Of a stretch of DNA of 64,000 bases, positions 9,742 through 18,130 are shown piece by piece. Position 1 is the stretch's first letter. Every line of letters starts with the position of its first letter. The stretch covers positions 1-64,000 of the forward strand of contig NZ_BJYS01000015.1 in assembly GCF_007991635.1 (NCBI RefSeq), read 5' to 3'. The position numbers and the translations under genes were made by a program. The DNA is from Adhaeribacter aerolatus. GTDB lineage: Bacteria > Bacteroidota > Bacteroidia > Cytophagales > Hymenobacteraceae. The notes under the pieces are model-generated. The model was not told where the DNA came from. It did no database searches and worked only from the letters and a program-made list of their open reading frames with translations.

Positions 9742-10407
9742 TTGAGTCGTTACGCTATTTCAGATATTCACGGGTGCAATAAAACATTTAGATACCTGGT
9801 GCAGGAGGTAATAAAATTGAAGCCGCAGGACGAATTGTTTTTACTGGGCGATTACATAGATCGGGGTCCGGATACCAAAGGCGTACTTGATTTTATTTTA
9901 GAACTACAGGAACAGCAATACCAGGTTACCACCCTTATGGGTAACCACGAAGACATGATGCTCCAGGCCCTCGAAGGGCCAGAATACCTGCACCATTGGT
10001 TTTTGAACGGCGGGAACCAGGCCCTGGATAGTTTTGGGCTGGACGATATTAGAGATATTCCGGAAAAATACTGGCGTTTTCTGCACCAATTAGACTTTTA
10101 CGTAGAACTGGAAGATTATTTACTTGTACACGCCGGCTTCGATTTTGAATCGCCGAATCCATTTCAGAACGAAAAGGCTATGCTCTGGATTCGGGATTTT
10201 AAGGTTATCGACACATACACCAAGGGAAAAACCATTATTCACGGCCATACCCCCATCCCGGTTTTTGAGATAGAAGATGCCGTAGCTGACCCAACGAGTG
10301 AAGTGATAGATATAGATGGAGGCTGCGTATTTAAAATGCGGATGGGCCACCTGACTGCTCTTAACCTGGACACCCGCCAATTGCACGCTGTCCGGAACAT
10401 GGATTAG
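9742..10407 (+). CDS. Metallophosphoesterase, serine/threonine phosphatase-like
   Basis: A 221-residue calcineurin-like phosphoesterase similar to bacterial PrpA/ApaH-type serine/threonine phosphatases. The metal-binding signature is complete: DIHGC near the N-terminus, GDYIDRG near residue 37, GNHE near residue 68, and HGHTP near residue 170. The start is TTG (9742); no ATG lies between it and the first motif, so TTG is forced. The substrate may be a phosphoprotein or a dinucleotide such as Ap4A. It stands alone, about 160 bp after the reductase. Confidence 0.9.
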   Translation: MSRYAISDIHGCNKTFRYLVQEVIKLKPQDELFLLGDYIDRGPDTKGVLDFILELQEQQYQVTTLMGNHEDMMLQALEGPEYLHHWFLNGGNQALDSFGLDDIRDIPEKYWRFLHQLDFYVELEDYLLVHAGFDFESPNPFQNEKAMLWIRDFKVIDTYTKGKTIIHGHTPIPVFEIEDAVADPTSEVIDIDGGCVFKMRMGHLTALNLDTRQLHAVRNMD

Positions 10408-11097
10408 AGATTAAGCGACAAGATAATGTATTTTCTAACCAGGTCTTTTATATCAAATATTCTATCGAAATCAAACCCGCACTTCCGGTAATAAATAATG
10501 CCTTTCACCCAGCGCGGCACACCCCACCCGTGCCGGCTTTTACCATCCTCCGGCCGCTATAGGTAATCATACGACATATCGCTTAAAACTTTCTCTTCTT
10601 AACCTCACGGCATTTAGTTGAAACGACTCCGCTCTTAAGCTATTTCTTAGTATTTTCCGTTTTGCCGGTAATCAGAACAACCCTTTGCATCAGGTTACCC
10701 TTTACTTCCTGTTGCTTACCTCTGTTTGGATATTTATATTATTTGGAATAAACTCCTGATAACCAAGTGAATCATGGAACTAATAGTTTTAGTAAGATCG
10801 TTTATATCAAAGCATATTATAATTATAATAGCAAAAAATTAAACTTTTCTAACTTATCAGGCATTTTGCTATTCAAACATTTTACTGATTATACTATTAC
10901 AAATTTGAATAATCCTGATTATACAAAAACTTAACAAAAATAAAATATGGAGATACTTGTATATGTTATTAAATATTATTAAATTTAGAAGACTTTTTTG
11001 GACTACCTTTTAAAGGATTTATAAAAAGTTTAGCACCTGCTAAAATATTTTATTATTCACCAATTTTAACGAGTACATTTTAATTCAATTTCATGTT
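10408..11097. other. AT-rich intergenic gap
   Basis: About 690 bp without a gene I can support. It becomes strongly AT-rich towards 11,050, which probably holds the promoter of the small gene at 11,098. No hairpin or repeat stands out. Confidence 0.5.
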
Positions 11098-11334
11098 ATG
11101 GAAAGACCAACAAACACCGTAATCCAAACCAACTGTGGCAAACGCTTCGATTTATCACGGGCTTTTCCATTTGCCCGCAATTTGGCTGCTCCTTATGGCG
11201 CTCATAATTTTGCAGTTTACAAAGCCAATGGTTCATATTACATTAAAGGCTATAACACCGGCACCAACGATAAAGTACTAGATGCCTTTGAATTAATATC
11301 AGAAAACGAAGCCATGAAGTATTTAAAGCACTAA
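11098..11334 (+). CDS. Small hypothetical protein, 78 residues
   Basis: Unrecognised small cytosolic protein beginning MERPTNTVIQTNCGKRF. It is polar, with several aromatic residues and a GSYYIKGYNTGTND segment that could form a beta-hairpin. It is followed by a terminator at 11,446, so it forms a single-gene transcription unit with a long AT-rich leader. No signal peptide or membrane segment is present. Confidence 0.65.
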   Translation: MERPTNTVIQTNCGKRFDLSRAFPFARNLAAPYGAHNFAVYKANGSYYIKGYNTGTNDKVLDAFELISENEAMKYLKH

Positions 11335-11445
11335 TAACCTTTTGATTATAAAGGCTTTATTTAAAATTCTTATATTAATTACAACTGTTTTGCGCTAGTT
11401 CAGAAATTGGAGCAGAATACTACTCTGATCTGATACAGTTTGAGC

Positions 11446-11471
11446 AAAGGCCGCCCACAGATGCGGCCTTT
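11446..11471 (+). terminator. Terminator after the 78-residue gene
   Basis: A 9-bp perfect stem, AAAGGCCGC with GCGGCCTTT, has an 8-nt loop and is followed by a weak T-rich tract. Confidence 0.7.
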
Positions 11472-11922
11472 ACTGTTTATAAATTTTTCTATTCGACAAT
11501 ATCCTTTTTCATTACAAGACTTATCTGCCTTTAAACCTGTTTAGCCCAAAATACTGGTTAGCGTTAATAGCACCCGGTAACCATGTAACATCGCCCTAAA
11601 TATTTTCAGAGCCCCTAAAAAGCTACGAGACTTTATCCTTGTCTTCAGCACCAAGATCGGTATTACCCAATAGTTGGCTACCGGGTTAGATCCGTTACTT
11701 CAATGCTCACTTCGCCACCTGTACTGTTTTTTGAAAGCACTAAATCAGTAAACTTTCATTATTACATCAGTATTTCTATCCAGATATGTAAGATATGTAT
11801 TACAATTTTTACCCGGTATTGTAACCCGTGCTGCGCGTCTTACCTAATCTGCCTTAAAAAATTTTAACGAAGAATACTGGCAATTCAAATAAAAAACCTT
11901 AATTTTGCATTCCAATAAATCT
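11472..11922. other. Intergenic gap upstream of the tRNA
   Basis: About 450 bp with no supportable ORF or repeat. The last 60 bp should contain the tRNA promoter. Confidence 0.45.
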
Positions 11923-11994
11923 GCTTCCGTAGTTCAATGGATAGAATGTTGGTTTCCGGTACCAATGATAGGGGTTCGAATCCCTTCGGGAGCA
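11923..11994 (+). tRNA. tRNA-Arg (anticodon CCG)
   Basis: A full cloverleaf can be drawn. The acceptor stem is GCTTCCG/CGGGAGC, the D arm GTTC...GAAT and the anticodon stem TTGGT/ACCAA. The loop TTCCGGT gives anticodon CCG, the T arm is AGGGG-TTCGAAT-CCCTT, and the discriminator is A. No CCA is encoded here. The 3' end of the gene is the left attachment site of the island that follows. Confidence 0.95.
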
Positions 11995-11995
11995 C
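11981..11995 (+). other. attL, 3' end of tRNA-Arg
   Basis: The 15-bp TCCCTTCGGGAGCAC is identical to the copy at 47,248. It covers the T-loop end, the 3' acceptor strand and the discriminator of the tRNA, a classic tyrosine-recombinase target. Confidence 0.85.
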
Positions 11996-12008
11996 ATTAA
12001 GATTAAAT

Positions 12009-12043
12009 AAAGGCCTGTAAATCAAAGACTTACAGGCCTTTTT
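12009..12043 (+). terminator. Terminator after tRNA-Arg, supplied by the island
   Basis: A 12-bp perfect stem, AAAGGCCTGTAA with TTACAGGCCTTT, has a 9-nt loop and a T run. It lies just inside the island and replaces the tRNA terminator now stranded beyond attR. Confidence 0.85.
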
Positions 12044-12193
12044 GTATTAACTGGGGTCGGTTAGGGGGCTGCATTTCTTTTAAATACTCGTATCCCTAGG
12101 ATGAGTAAACCATTAATATAAGATTCAAAAATAGTTTTAAGTAAATCTCAGGAAAACGTATTTACTTCAGCAGTCTGTTGGATAAATGGGTTA

Positions 12194-12243
12194 CTGCGTA
12201 ATTTTTAAGGTGCGTAATTTATTACGCAGCCCTTTTTTACGCA
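12194..12243. repeat. Cluster of TGCGTAA inverted and direct repeats
   Basis: Four copies of TGCGTAA/TTACGCA lie within 50 bp. They include a perfect palindrome, TGCGTAAT-TT-ATTACGCA, at 12,211-12,228, and an outer CTGCGTAAT copy at 12,194. The last copy overlaps the stop codon of the DUF3987 gene. It could be a transcription terminator for that gene or a recombinase/excisionase arm-site cluster near attL. Confidence 0.55.
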
Positions 12244-14486
12244 CTTCTATCCCCTTTAAACCAATTCCGTATTGTACCTTCAGTAACATTTAGCTTCTCC
12301 GCTATTTTTCGGTTAGATAACCCAAATTGCTTTAGTATTTGGGCTTCTAAGTACTTAGCCTGTTTTTCAGAAATGCTGTTAACCCGGTTATCAGTCTTTT
12401 CCTGAGGCATCTTCTTATACATTGTAAAAGAATGTTGCCTGTAGGTTTTTGCTAAAGCCATAGCAATCATGAAATCGGTTTCAGTACACTCCATTTCTTC
12501 ACCTATCTCCCCTGTTTCTGCCCGACGTAAAATAGAGAGAATCATGGCTATTCTGAAAGTAATTAATCCTAAGCGCTTAACAGCACTACCTGCATTTCCT
12601 CCTATTGAAGTAGTAACCTCATCAAGCCAAATACTAAAAGTGTTGTCTAAATGCTCCCATTGCTCATCCTGTAGGGTAAAATTTACTCTAACATTATCGT
12701 TGACCAGGTGGATAAGCCCTAAAACTTCACCTTGAATTAAATTAAAATATTCATTTAGGTTCACTCTACCTGCATATGGACTTACGCTACGCCATTTTGG
12801 TTGAAGAGCAAAATTGTAAAAAATAAATCGACTAAAAAGGCCATCTTCTGCATTTGGAATTAATCGTTGCACCTGACCAGGAGTTCCAGAAAGGCATACA
12901 GATAACTGAGGCTTTGCAATTTCTCTATATTCATTATTGGTTTTCCGCATATAAGATATTGCTTCATGGTGAAAAGCCTTACGGAGCATATCCGAATAAT
13001 TTCCCCAATCATTTGAAAGGGTCGCACTTAAGGTGTCTGCTTCACTTTCAAAAATAATTCCTCGCTCATCGTTTTCGTTTAAAGCACTGATAACACTAGG
13101 GGCGCTACTATTAGCAGGAAAAAAGAGTATTTTAGGAGCGGCAGAAACATCTAACTCACTTCTTTCAATATCTTCACCCCTACTTGGTTGAGAGCCATGT
13201 TGGTCAGGAAAGTATTGTTCTTCTGAAAGTTCTTTGTGGTAACTTAGGGCAATCGTTTTTGCCCAACCCATTGCACCTTTTCCAGTTGCTGCAGGTGCCA
13301 CAATAAAGCCAAATAAGTTTGTGTGAACAGAAACCCCATCGTATAACCCTGAAACCACAGGAAAACAGCCACTCAAAACAACTAATGCTCCAGTTAAAAA
13401 TGTATCCTTCTCTCGATCCGTGTTAAACGCCTGACACATTCGGTTAAGTAAATTAGGCAAATCCTGGTAAACAAAAGAAGGTATAATGGGGGAATCTTCA
13501 TTTTCACTTTTCCCATCTTCGTCCCTATCGTTTATTCCATTGGGAGAATTATTCTTAGTACCTTTGCTACTATAAATATTATTGTAAACTTTACTCCCAT
13601 GCTGTCCCGTCTTTTGATAAATACTTCTTACCGTTGCTAAAATTTCACGTTTGGTAAATTCCACAGTACTAAATCTACTGATACACTCTGCCTTGCAGTA
13701 TTCCTGACTTACCCCATAATCATTGCAAAAGTTGATTAATCCGGTTAAATAGTGGTTTCTTTTTCCCACCACAAATTCATGGGTTCTGTTATGAATCTGG
13801 AAGCACCAATCAAATATTTCGTCATCCTTTGCTGATTCGTAGGATGCATCATTATTTAAATCTTCTTTTATTTGCTTAGGAAGGGACTCAGTAACCATTA
13901 CTCCATCTGCAGGGCCAAATAATCTACTATCCGGATAAACAAAGATATCTTTGTCGTAACACAGGAAACATAGCCTATCTACATTCTTACCAGTAGGGTC
14001 AATTACTATTTCATAAGTGTTGTAATAATAAGTTTGTAATTGCGCAAAAAATTGCTCATGCTGCTCAGGTTCTAGTAAATCTACTTTAACTATCACCTTT
14101 ATTCCTTTGCCGCTTGGGCTAATAAAGCTGATAAAGGTAAAGGGGTCGGCCTTGATTTGCTCCCGCACCTCTTCCAAGCGCCTTGACGATAAATCATCAA
14201 TATCTAAGCAAAGCAGTCCTGAATGCTGAATTAAATTTTGTTTCGCTCTGGTTGGACTAAACAAACCGCTCCACGAAACTGCTGGGAACATTGATTTTTT
14301 ATATTCTGAGAACTCCTTATCCGATAAGTTCCGCAATTCTTCAGTTATGGTCGCAAATACCGGTTCCTGAATTCTTGAAATTACTTCACCAACTTCTAAA
14401 GGCTGGTCTAACCCATATTTATCAGTTGCATTTTTGTAAAGGTTTACCGGTGTTTTTAAAACTGGTAAGTATAACTTATCTTCCAT
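12237..14486 (-). CDS. VirE N-terminal/DUF3987 primase-helicase-like protein with C-terminal HTH
   Basis: Mobile-element replication protein. The N-terminal part (about 50-190) matches the BT4734/VirE-N type, related to primase domains. The central and C-terminal part (about 330-690) matches DUF3987, with a Walker-A-like APAATGKGAMG near residue 400. The last 30 residues form a helix-turn-helix (NRKIAEKLNVTEGTIRNWFKG). Families of this architecture sit in integrated elements of Bacteroidota next to an excisionase-like protein, as here, and are thought to act in element replication or mobilisation. The ATG lies 1 bp into the stop of the upstream HTH gene, so the two are translationally coupled. 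Enzymatic activity is inference. Confidence 0.82.
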   Translation of the reverse strand: MEDKLYLPVLKTPVNLYKNATDKYGLDQPLEVGEVISRIQEPVFATITEELRNLSDKEFSEYKKSMFPAVSWSGLFSPTRAKQNLIQHSGLLCLDIDDLSSRRLEEVREQIKADPFTFISFISPSGKGIKVIVKVDLLEPEQHEQFFAQLQTYYYNTYEIVIDPTGKNVDRLCFLCYDKDIFVYPDSRLFGPADGVMVTESLPKQIKEDLNNDASYESAKDDEIFDWCFQIHNRTHEFVVGKRNHYLTGLINFCNDYGVSQEYCKAECISRFSTVEFTKREILATVRSIYQKTGQHGSKVYNNIYSSKGTKNNSPNGINDRDEDGKSENEDSPIIPSFVYQDLPNLLNRMCQAFNTDREKDTFLTGALVVLSGCFPVVSGLYDGVSVHTNLFGFIVAPAATGKGAMGWAKTIALSYHKELSEEQYFPDQHGSQPSRGEDIERSELDVSAAPKILFFPANSSAPSVISALNENDERGIIFESEADTLSATLSNDWGNYSDMLRKAFHHEAISYMRKTNNEYREIAKPQLSVCLSGTPGQVQRLIPNAEDGLFSRFIFYNFALQPKWRSVSPYAGRVNLNEYFNLIQGEVLGLIHLVNDNVRVNFTLQDEQWEHLDNTFSIWLDEVTTSIGGNAGSAVKRLGLITFRIAMILSILRRAETGEIGEEMECTETDFMIAMALAKTYRQHSFTMYKKMPQEKTDNRVNSISEKQAKYLEAQILKQFGLSNRKIAEKLNVTEGTIRNWFKGDRSA

Positions 14487-14773
14487 TAGGCTGCCCTCCT
14501 TCTTATTGGTTTCAGAGCCGCAAGCACCTCACTCTCGTAAAAATATACTTTATTCGAAATCCGGTGGTATGGTAAGCGGCCCTCCCGCTTCCATTTGTGT
14601 ACCGTAACTTTGGATTTGCCGAGCAGTTCGCAAACCCGATCAATGGTAATAGGCTTTTCTGGTTGCGACACCAGCGTAGTGGGTTGAAAATTACAAAGAG
14701 CTATCGATAGCCTTTCATCTATCAAACCTAAAAAATCGTCGATAGGAATAGTTAATAAAATTGTGTTTTGCAT
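14486..14773 (-). CDS. Excisionase-like helix-turn-helix protein
   Basis: A 95-residue DNA-binding protein with a MerR/HTH_17-type winged helix: ITIDRVCELLGKSKVTVHKW, then a REGRLPYHRISNKVYFYESEV wing. Such proteins act as recombination directionality factors or as regulators of element genes. It overlaps the primase-like gene by one base and lies in the same minus-strand operon near attL, which fits an excisionase. Direct evidence for excisionase rather than a plain regulator is lacking. Confidence 0.8.
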   Translation of the reverse strand: MQNTILLTIPIDDFLGLIDERLSIALCNFQPTTLVSQPEKPITIDRVCELLGKSKVTVHKWKREGRLPYHRISNKVYFYESEVLAALKPIRRRAA

Positions 14774-14839
14774 ATGTGCTGTTTATTAAAGTACTCTGCA
14801 AAACTAAGGGCAAAACAGAGGCAGGGGTCACCCTATGGG

Positions 14840-15628
14840 TCACCCAATGTCTCGCAAATCATTGTCTATCAGTTTAATAATTTCATATTGTTGCAGACTT
14901 TCGTATATTGACTTAACATAATTTAAATCCTTTTTATGTTGGGCAGGTGAATTGTATTCTAAAGGATTCAGCAGTATTTTATAAATATTACCGTAATTTT
15001 TTCCTGTGAGAAACTCTATAAACCTGGCCAAGTTACTGGCCTCCTGTGTTTTATTAATTCTAATATGTTTATTTAAGTAATGAATAGCTATAACCTGCCG
15101 TTTTGTAGTAAACTCTTTATTTTTTTCCGGAGGTACAGGCTCCTCCTCAGCTGTAATATTATTTTTATTAACCGGTACACCCGTTAACGAAGAGGCAGGC
15201 TTTCTTTTCTTACTGACAATAAAATCACTCCATTCCTTATTAGGAAATTCCAGTTTTCTATCCAGGAAATAATTATATGAAATAAAATAGTTAACAATAG
15301 GACTATAGCTTTCTCCAAACCTCTTTTTATAATCATCGTGCATTACTTTTATAAATACGTGGAGGGACTCATCAGCTTCCCGATATAAACTTCCCAAAAT
15401 AGCTTCATAAAAGAACTTACAAGACTTTTCGTCAAATTTTTCTATAGTGCTTTTTACCTGATTTAAGCAGGTTAAGGGCTTATCCCTGGTAGCGTAAACA
15501 AAATCAATATTTGAGTAAAGCAGATTAAAAAATTGTGATGGTTCAAAAAAACCATTTTTTAGTAAATCATTATAAATAGAATAATTATACTCACTTACTA
15601 AATACTTTTCTATATGATCTTCCTTCAT
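14840..15628 (-). CDS. Hypothetical protein of the element replication module
   Basis: A 262-residue soluble, helix-rich protein I cannot assign. A C-terminal segment (about 180-262: KRQVIAIHYLNKHIR, then FLTGKNYGNIYKILLNPLEY) resembles a conserved tail I associate with unnamed proteins beside integrases in Bacteroidota mobile elements. A polar linker with proline and glutamate residues (about 150-175) separates it from the N-terminal part. It is the first gene of the minus-strand module with the excisionase-like and DUF3987 genes. RteC-type regulators were considered but the match is weak. Confidence 0.65.
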   Translation of the reverse strand: MKEDHIEKYLVSEYNYSIYNDLLKNGFFEPSQFFNLLYSNIDFVYATRDKPLTCLNQVKSTIEKFDEKSCKFFYEAILGSLYREADESLHVFIKVMHDDYKKRFGESYSPIVNYFISYNYFLDRKLEFPNKEWSDFIVSKKRKPASSLTGVPVNKNNITAEEEPVPPEKNKEFTTKRQVIAIHYLNKHIRINKTQEASNLARFIEFLTGKNYGNIYKILLNPLEYNSPAQHKKDLNYVKSIYESLQQYEIIKLIDNDLRDIG

Positions 15629-16016
15629 TATTATTTATTTTAATTTTTCCAGGAGAAGCAAAAATTGGTGACTCTTAAGGCTCCATGATAAGTAATCCGT
15701 AGCCTGATTAAGTAAGCGCAAACTCAGGAACTATATATCGACCAGAGTCTTTATTGCCATATTCAATTTTTCATTCCTCCGTAAGTTGTCCTAGTATATT
15801 ATTTTCCGCTGCTAAATCATATTTATGTTTTCTTAGATAATAAAACCTGGTAACTAAGTAGAAAATGATTTATTCACTTTAATAGTTTAGGGTTAAAAAG
15901 TTTATAAATACAGTTTTTATTATTTATGTTTATAAATTTTTGTAGATTTTATACTTAGATATTTTATTTTTAGTTTCTATAATTTTAATATTGTTTAGTT
16001 TTAAGAAAAGATATAA
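15629..16016. other. Divergent AT-rich promoter region
   Basis: About 390 bp between the minus-strand replication module and the plus-strand restriction operon. The last 130 bp are very AT-rich. It should contain both promoters. No ORF is supported. Confidence 0.5.
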
Positions 16017-16577
16017 GTGGAGTTTTCAGTTAAAGATGTCGTTTCTGTTCACTCGGGACTATATGCAAAGCCCAATATCTCTGGTAATGCTATATACCTT
16101 CAGGCTAATATGTTTAATGACTTTGGGGATTTATATGAAGGAATAACGCCGAATGTAACTATAGATACTAGTGTATATAAACACTTACTTATTGAAGGGG
16201 ATGTAATATTTGCAGCCAAAGGCGTTTACAACTTTGCTATAAAATACAATTCAGATATTGGACCAGCAGTTGCATCATCTACCTTCTTGGTATTAAGACC
16301 TAACAGACAAAATCTTTTGCCGCAGTATTTAGTTTGGTTTCTGAATCATCCTATTAGCCAGGATTATCTAAAATCCCAAGCAAAGGGCTCTTCCATACTT
16401 TCTATTTCTAAAAAAATATTGGAAAAAATGATAATACCCGTACCTAGTTTAGAAAAACAGCAACAAATATTAGAGGTTCACCAACTGAGAAATAGAGAAA
16501 AGAAGATAATGCATAGACTAGAAGAACTAAGAGAGCAACTCATACAAGGTCAATTATTAAAACTTGCACAAGAATAG
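16017..16577 (+). CDS. Half-size type I restriction specificity (HsdS-like) protein, one TRD
   Basis: A 186-residue protein with a single target-recognition domain and one conserved coiled-coil: residues about 1-140 form the TRD, with VASSTFLVLRP and PQYLVWFLNHP typical of HsdS. Residues 145-186 (EKQQQILEVHQLRNREKKIM onwards) form the helical spacer. The start is GTG at 16,017. A full HsdS is about 400 residues with two TRDs, so this is half of one; half subunits can act as homodimers. It precedes hsdM by 14 bp and is the first gene of the operon. Its sequence is unlike either half of the full HsdS downstream, so it is not a recent duplication of it. Confidence 0.82.
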   Translation: MEFSVKDVVSVHSGLYAKPNISGNAIYLQANMFNDFGDLYEGITPNVTIDTSVYKHLLIEGDVIFAAKGVYNFAIKYNSDIGPAVASSTFLVLRPNRQNLLPQYLVWFLNHPISQDYLKSQAKGSSILSISKKILEKMIIPVPSLEKQQQILEVHQLRNREKKIMHRLEELREQLIQGQLLKLAQE

Positions 16578-16591
16578 AATAACATTTAATC

Positions 16592-18130
16592 ATGGAAAAT
16601 AAGATTACCCAACAAGAAATAAATAATATAGTCTGGAAGGCTTGTGACACTTTTAGAGGTGTTATTGACCCAGGTCAGTATAAAGATTACATCTTGACCA
16701 TGCTCTTTATAAAGTATGTAAGCGATGTACATAAGGACAAATTTACTAATTACCTGGAGAAGTATAACGGGGACAAGAAACGTGCTGAGCGTGCTATGCG
16801 GCATGAACGCTTTGTAGTGCCAGAGCATTGCACCTTTGATTACCTGTATGAGCGCCGAAACGAAACCAACATTGGTGAACTGATAAACATTGCCCTAAAT
16901 GACCTGGAGGATGCCAATCGTGAAAAATTGGGTGGTGAGGATGGTTCTGGTATTTTCCGTAACATTGACTTTAACTCCAGTAACTTAGGGGACGCAAAGG
17001 ATAAAAAAACACGCCTAAAGAACCTACTCAACGACTTCAGCGACAAAAAACTGGACCTTCGCCCTTCGCACTTGGCTGGCAATGATATTATTGGTGATGC
17101 TTATGAATTTCTAATTGCGCACTTTGCCTCTGATGCAGGCAAAAAAGCGGGCGAGTTTTATACTCCAGGCGAGGTATCCACCCTAATTGCCAAACTAACG
17201 AAATCTGCACCCGGTGCCCGCATCTGCGACCCAACTTGCGGCTCCGGTTCTCTTCTGATAAAAGCAGCCCGTGAAGTTGGTTCAGATAACTTCTCGCTCT
17301 ATGGCCAGGAAGCCAATGGTAGTACCTGGGCGTTGGCCGTAATGAATATGTTCCTGCATGGCTTCGACAATGCCACTGTACGCTGGGGCGATACAATCCG
17401 CAACCCAAAACTGATAGAAGGTGATACCCTGATGAAGTTTGATACGGTAGTAGCCAACCCACCTTTCTCGCTGGATAAGTGGGGAGCTGACGATGCAACA
17501 GCAGACCCTTACAACCGGTTTTGGCGTGGAGTACCACCTACCAGTAAAGGGGATTGGGCATTTATCACGCATATGGTAGAAACTACCTATGAAGGCAAAG
17601 GCAAAGTAGGCGTAGTAGTACCACATGGTGTGTTGTTCCGGGGAGCATCGGAAGGCAAGATACGCCAGAAGATGATTGAAGAGAACTTGCTGGAGGCTGT
17701 TATTGGATTACCTACTAATCTGTTTTTCGGTACTGGTATACCTGCCGCCATTCTTATCTTTAATCGTGGTAAAGGTTCTAACAAGAACGTGCTGTTTATC
17801 GATGTCAGCCAACGCTTCGACGCAGGCAAAAACCAGAACAAACTGCGTAATACTGATATAATGCAAATAGTAGACACCTACCGTCGATTCAGCAGTGGTG
17901 AATTGGAAGCAGGTGTTGTGGAAGAAAGGTTTGCTTTTGTTGCCACTTTTAATGAAGTAAAGGAGAACGAATTTAACCTTAACATTCCACGCTATGTCGA
18001 AACTTTTGTGGAAGAAGAAGCCATCGACATACAGGCCGTGCAGCAGGAAATTGATGTTCTAGAAGAGGAGCTGGCGGCCGTGCAGCAGGAAATGAAGAAG
18101 TATTTGGAAGAACTAAGTCTAATAGCATGA
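16592..18130 (+). CDS. hsdM: Type I restriction-modification methyltransferase subunit
   Basis: N6-adenine DNA methyltransferase subunit of a type I R-M complex (M2S for methylation, R2M2S for restriction). The 512 residues comprise an HsdM N-terminal helical domain (about 5-145) and a Rossmann methylase domain with the SAM-binding motif DPTCGSG (213-219) and catalytic NPPF (289-292). The C-terminus is a coiled coil rich in Glu. Its last 4 bp overlap the start of hsdS (ATGA), giving coupled translation. All key residues are present. Confidence 0.96.
   Translation: MENKITQQEINNIVWKACDTFRGVIDPGQYKDYILTMLFIKYVSDVHKDKFTNYLEKYNGDKKRAERAMRHERFVVPEHCTFDYLYERRNETNIGELINIALNDLEDANREKLGGEDGSGIFRNIDFNSSNLGDAKDKKTRLKNLLNDFSDKKLDLRPSHLAGNDIIGDAYEFLIAHFASDAGKKAGEFYTPGEVSTLIAKLTKSAPGARICDPTCGSGSLLIKAAREVGSDNFSLYGQEANGSTWALAVMNMFLHGFDNATVRWGDTIRNPKLIEGDTLMKFDTVVANPPFSLDKWGADDATADPYNRFWRGVPPTSKGDWAFITHMVETTYEGKGKVGVVVPHGVLFRGASEGKIRQKMIEENLLEAVIGLPTNLFFGTGIPAAILIFNRGKGSNKNVLFIDVSQRFDAGKNQNKLRNTDIMQIVDTYRRFSSGELEAGVVEERFAFVATFNEVKENEFNLNIPRYVETFVEEEAIDIQAVQQEIDVLEEELAAVQQEMKKYLEELSLIA

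Noticed and set aside
16017-18130. Recent hsdS duplication with inversion (phase-variable switch)
   Set aside because: The half HsdS and the full HsdS share no long identical DNA and no inverted repeats were seen, so simple inversion switching is not supported.
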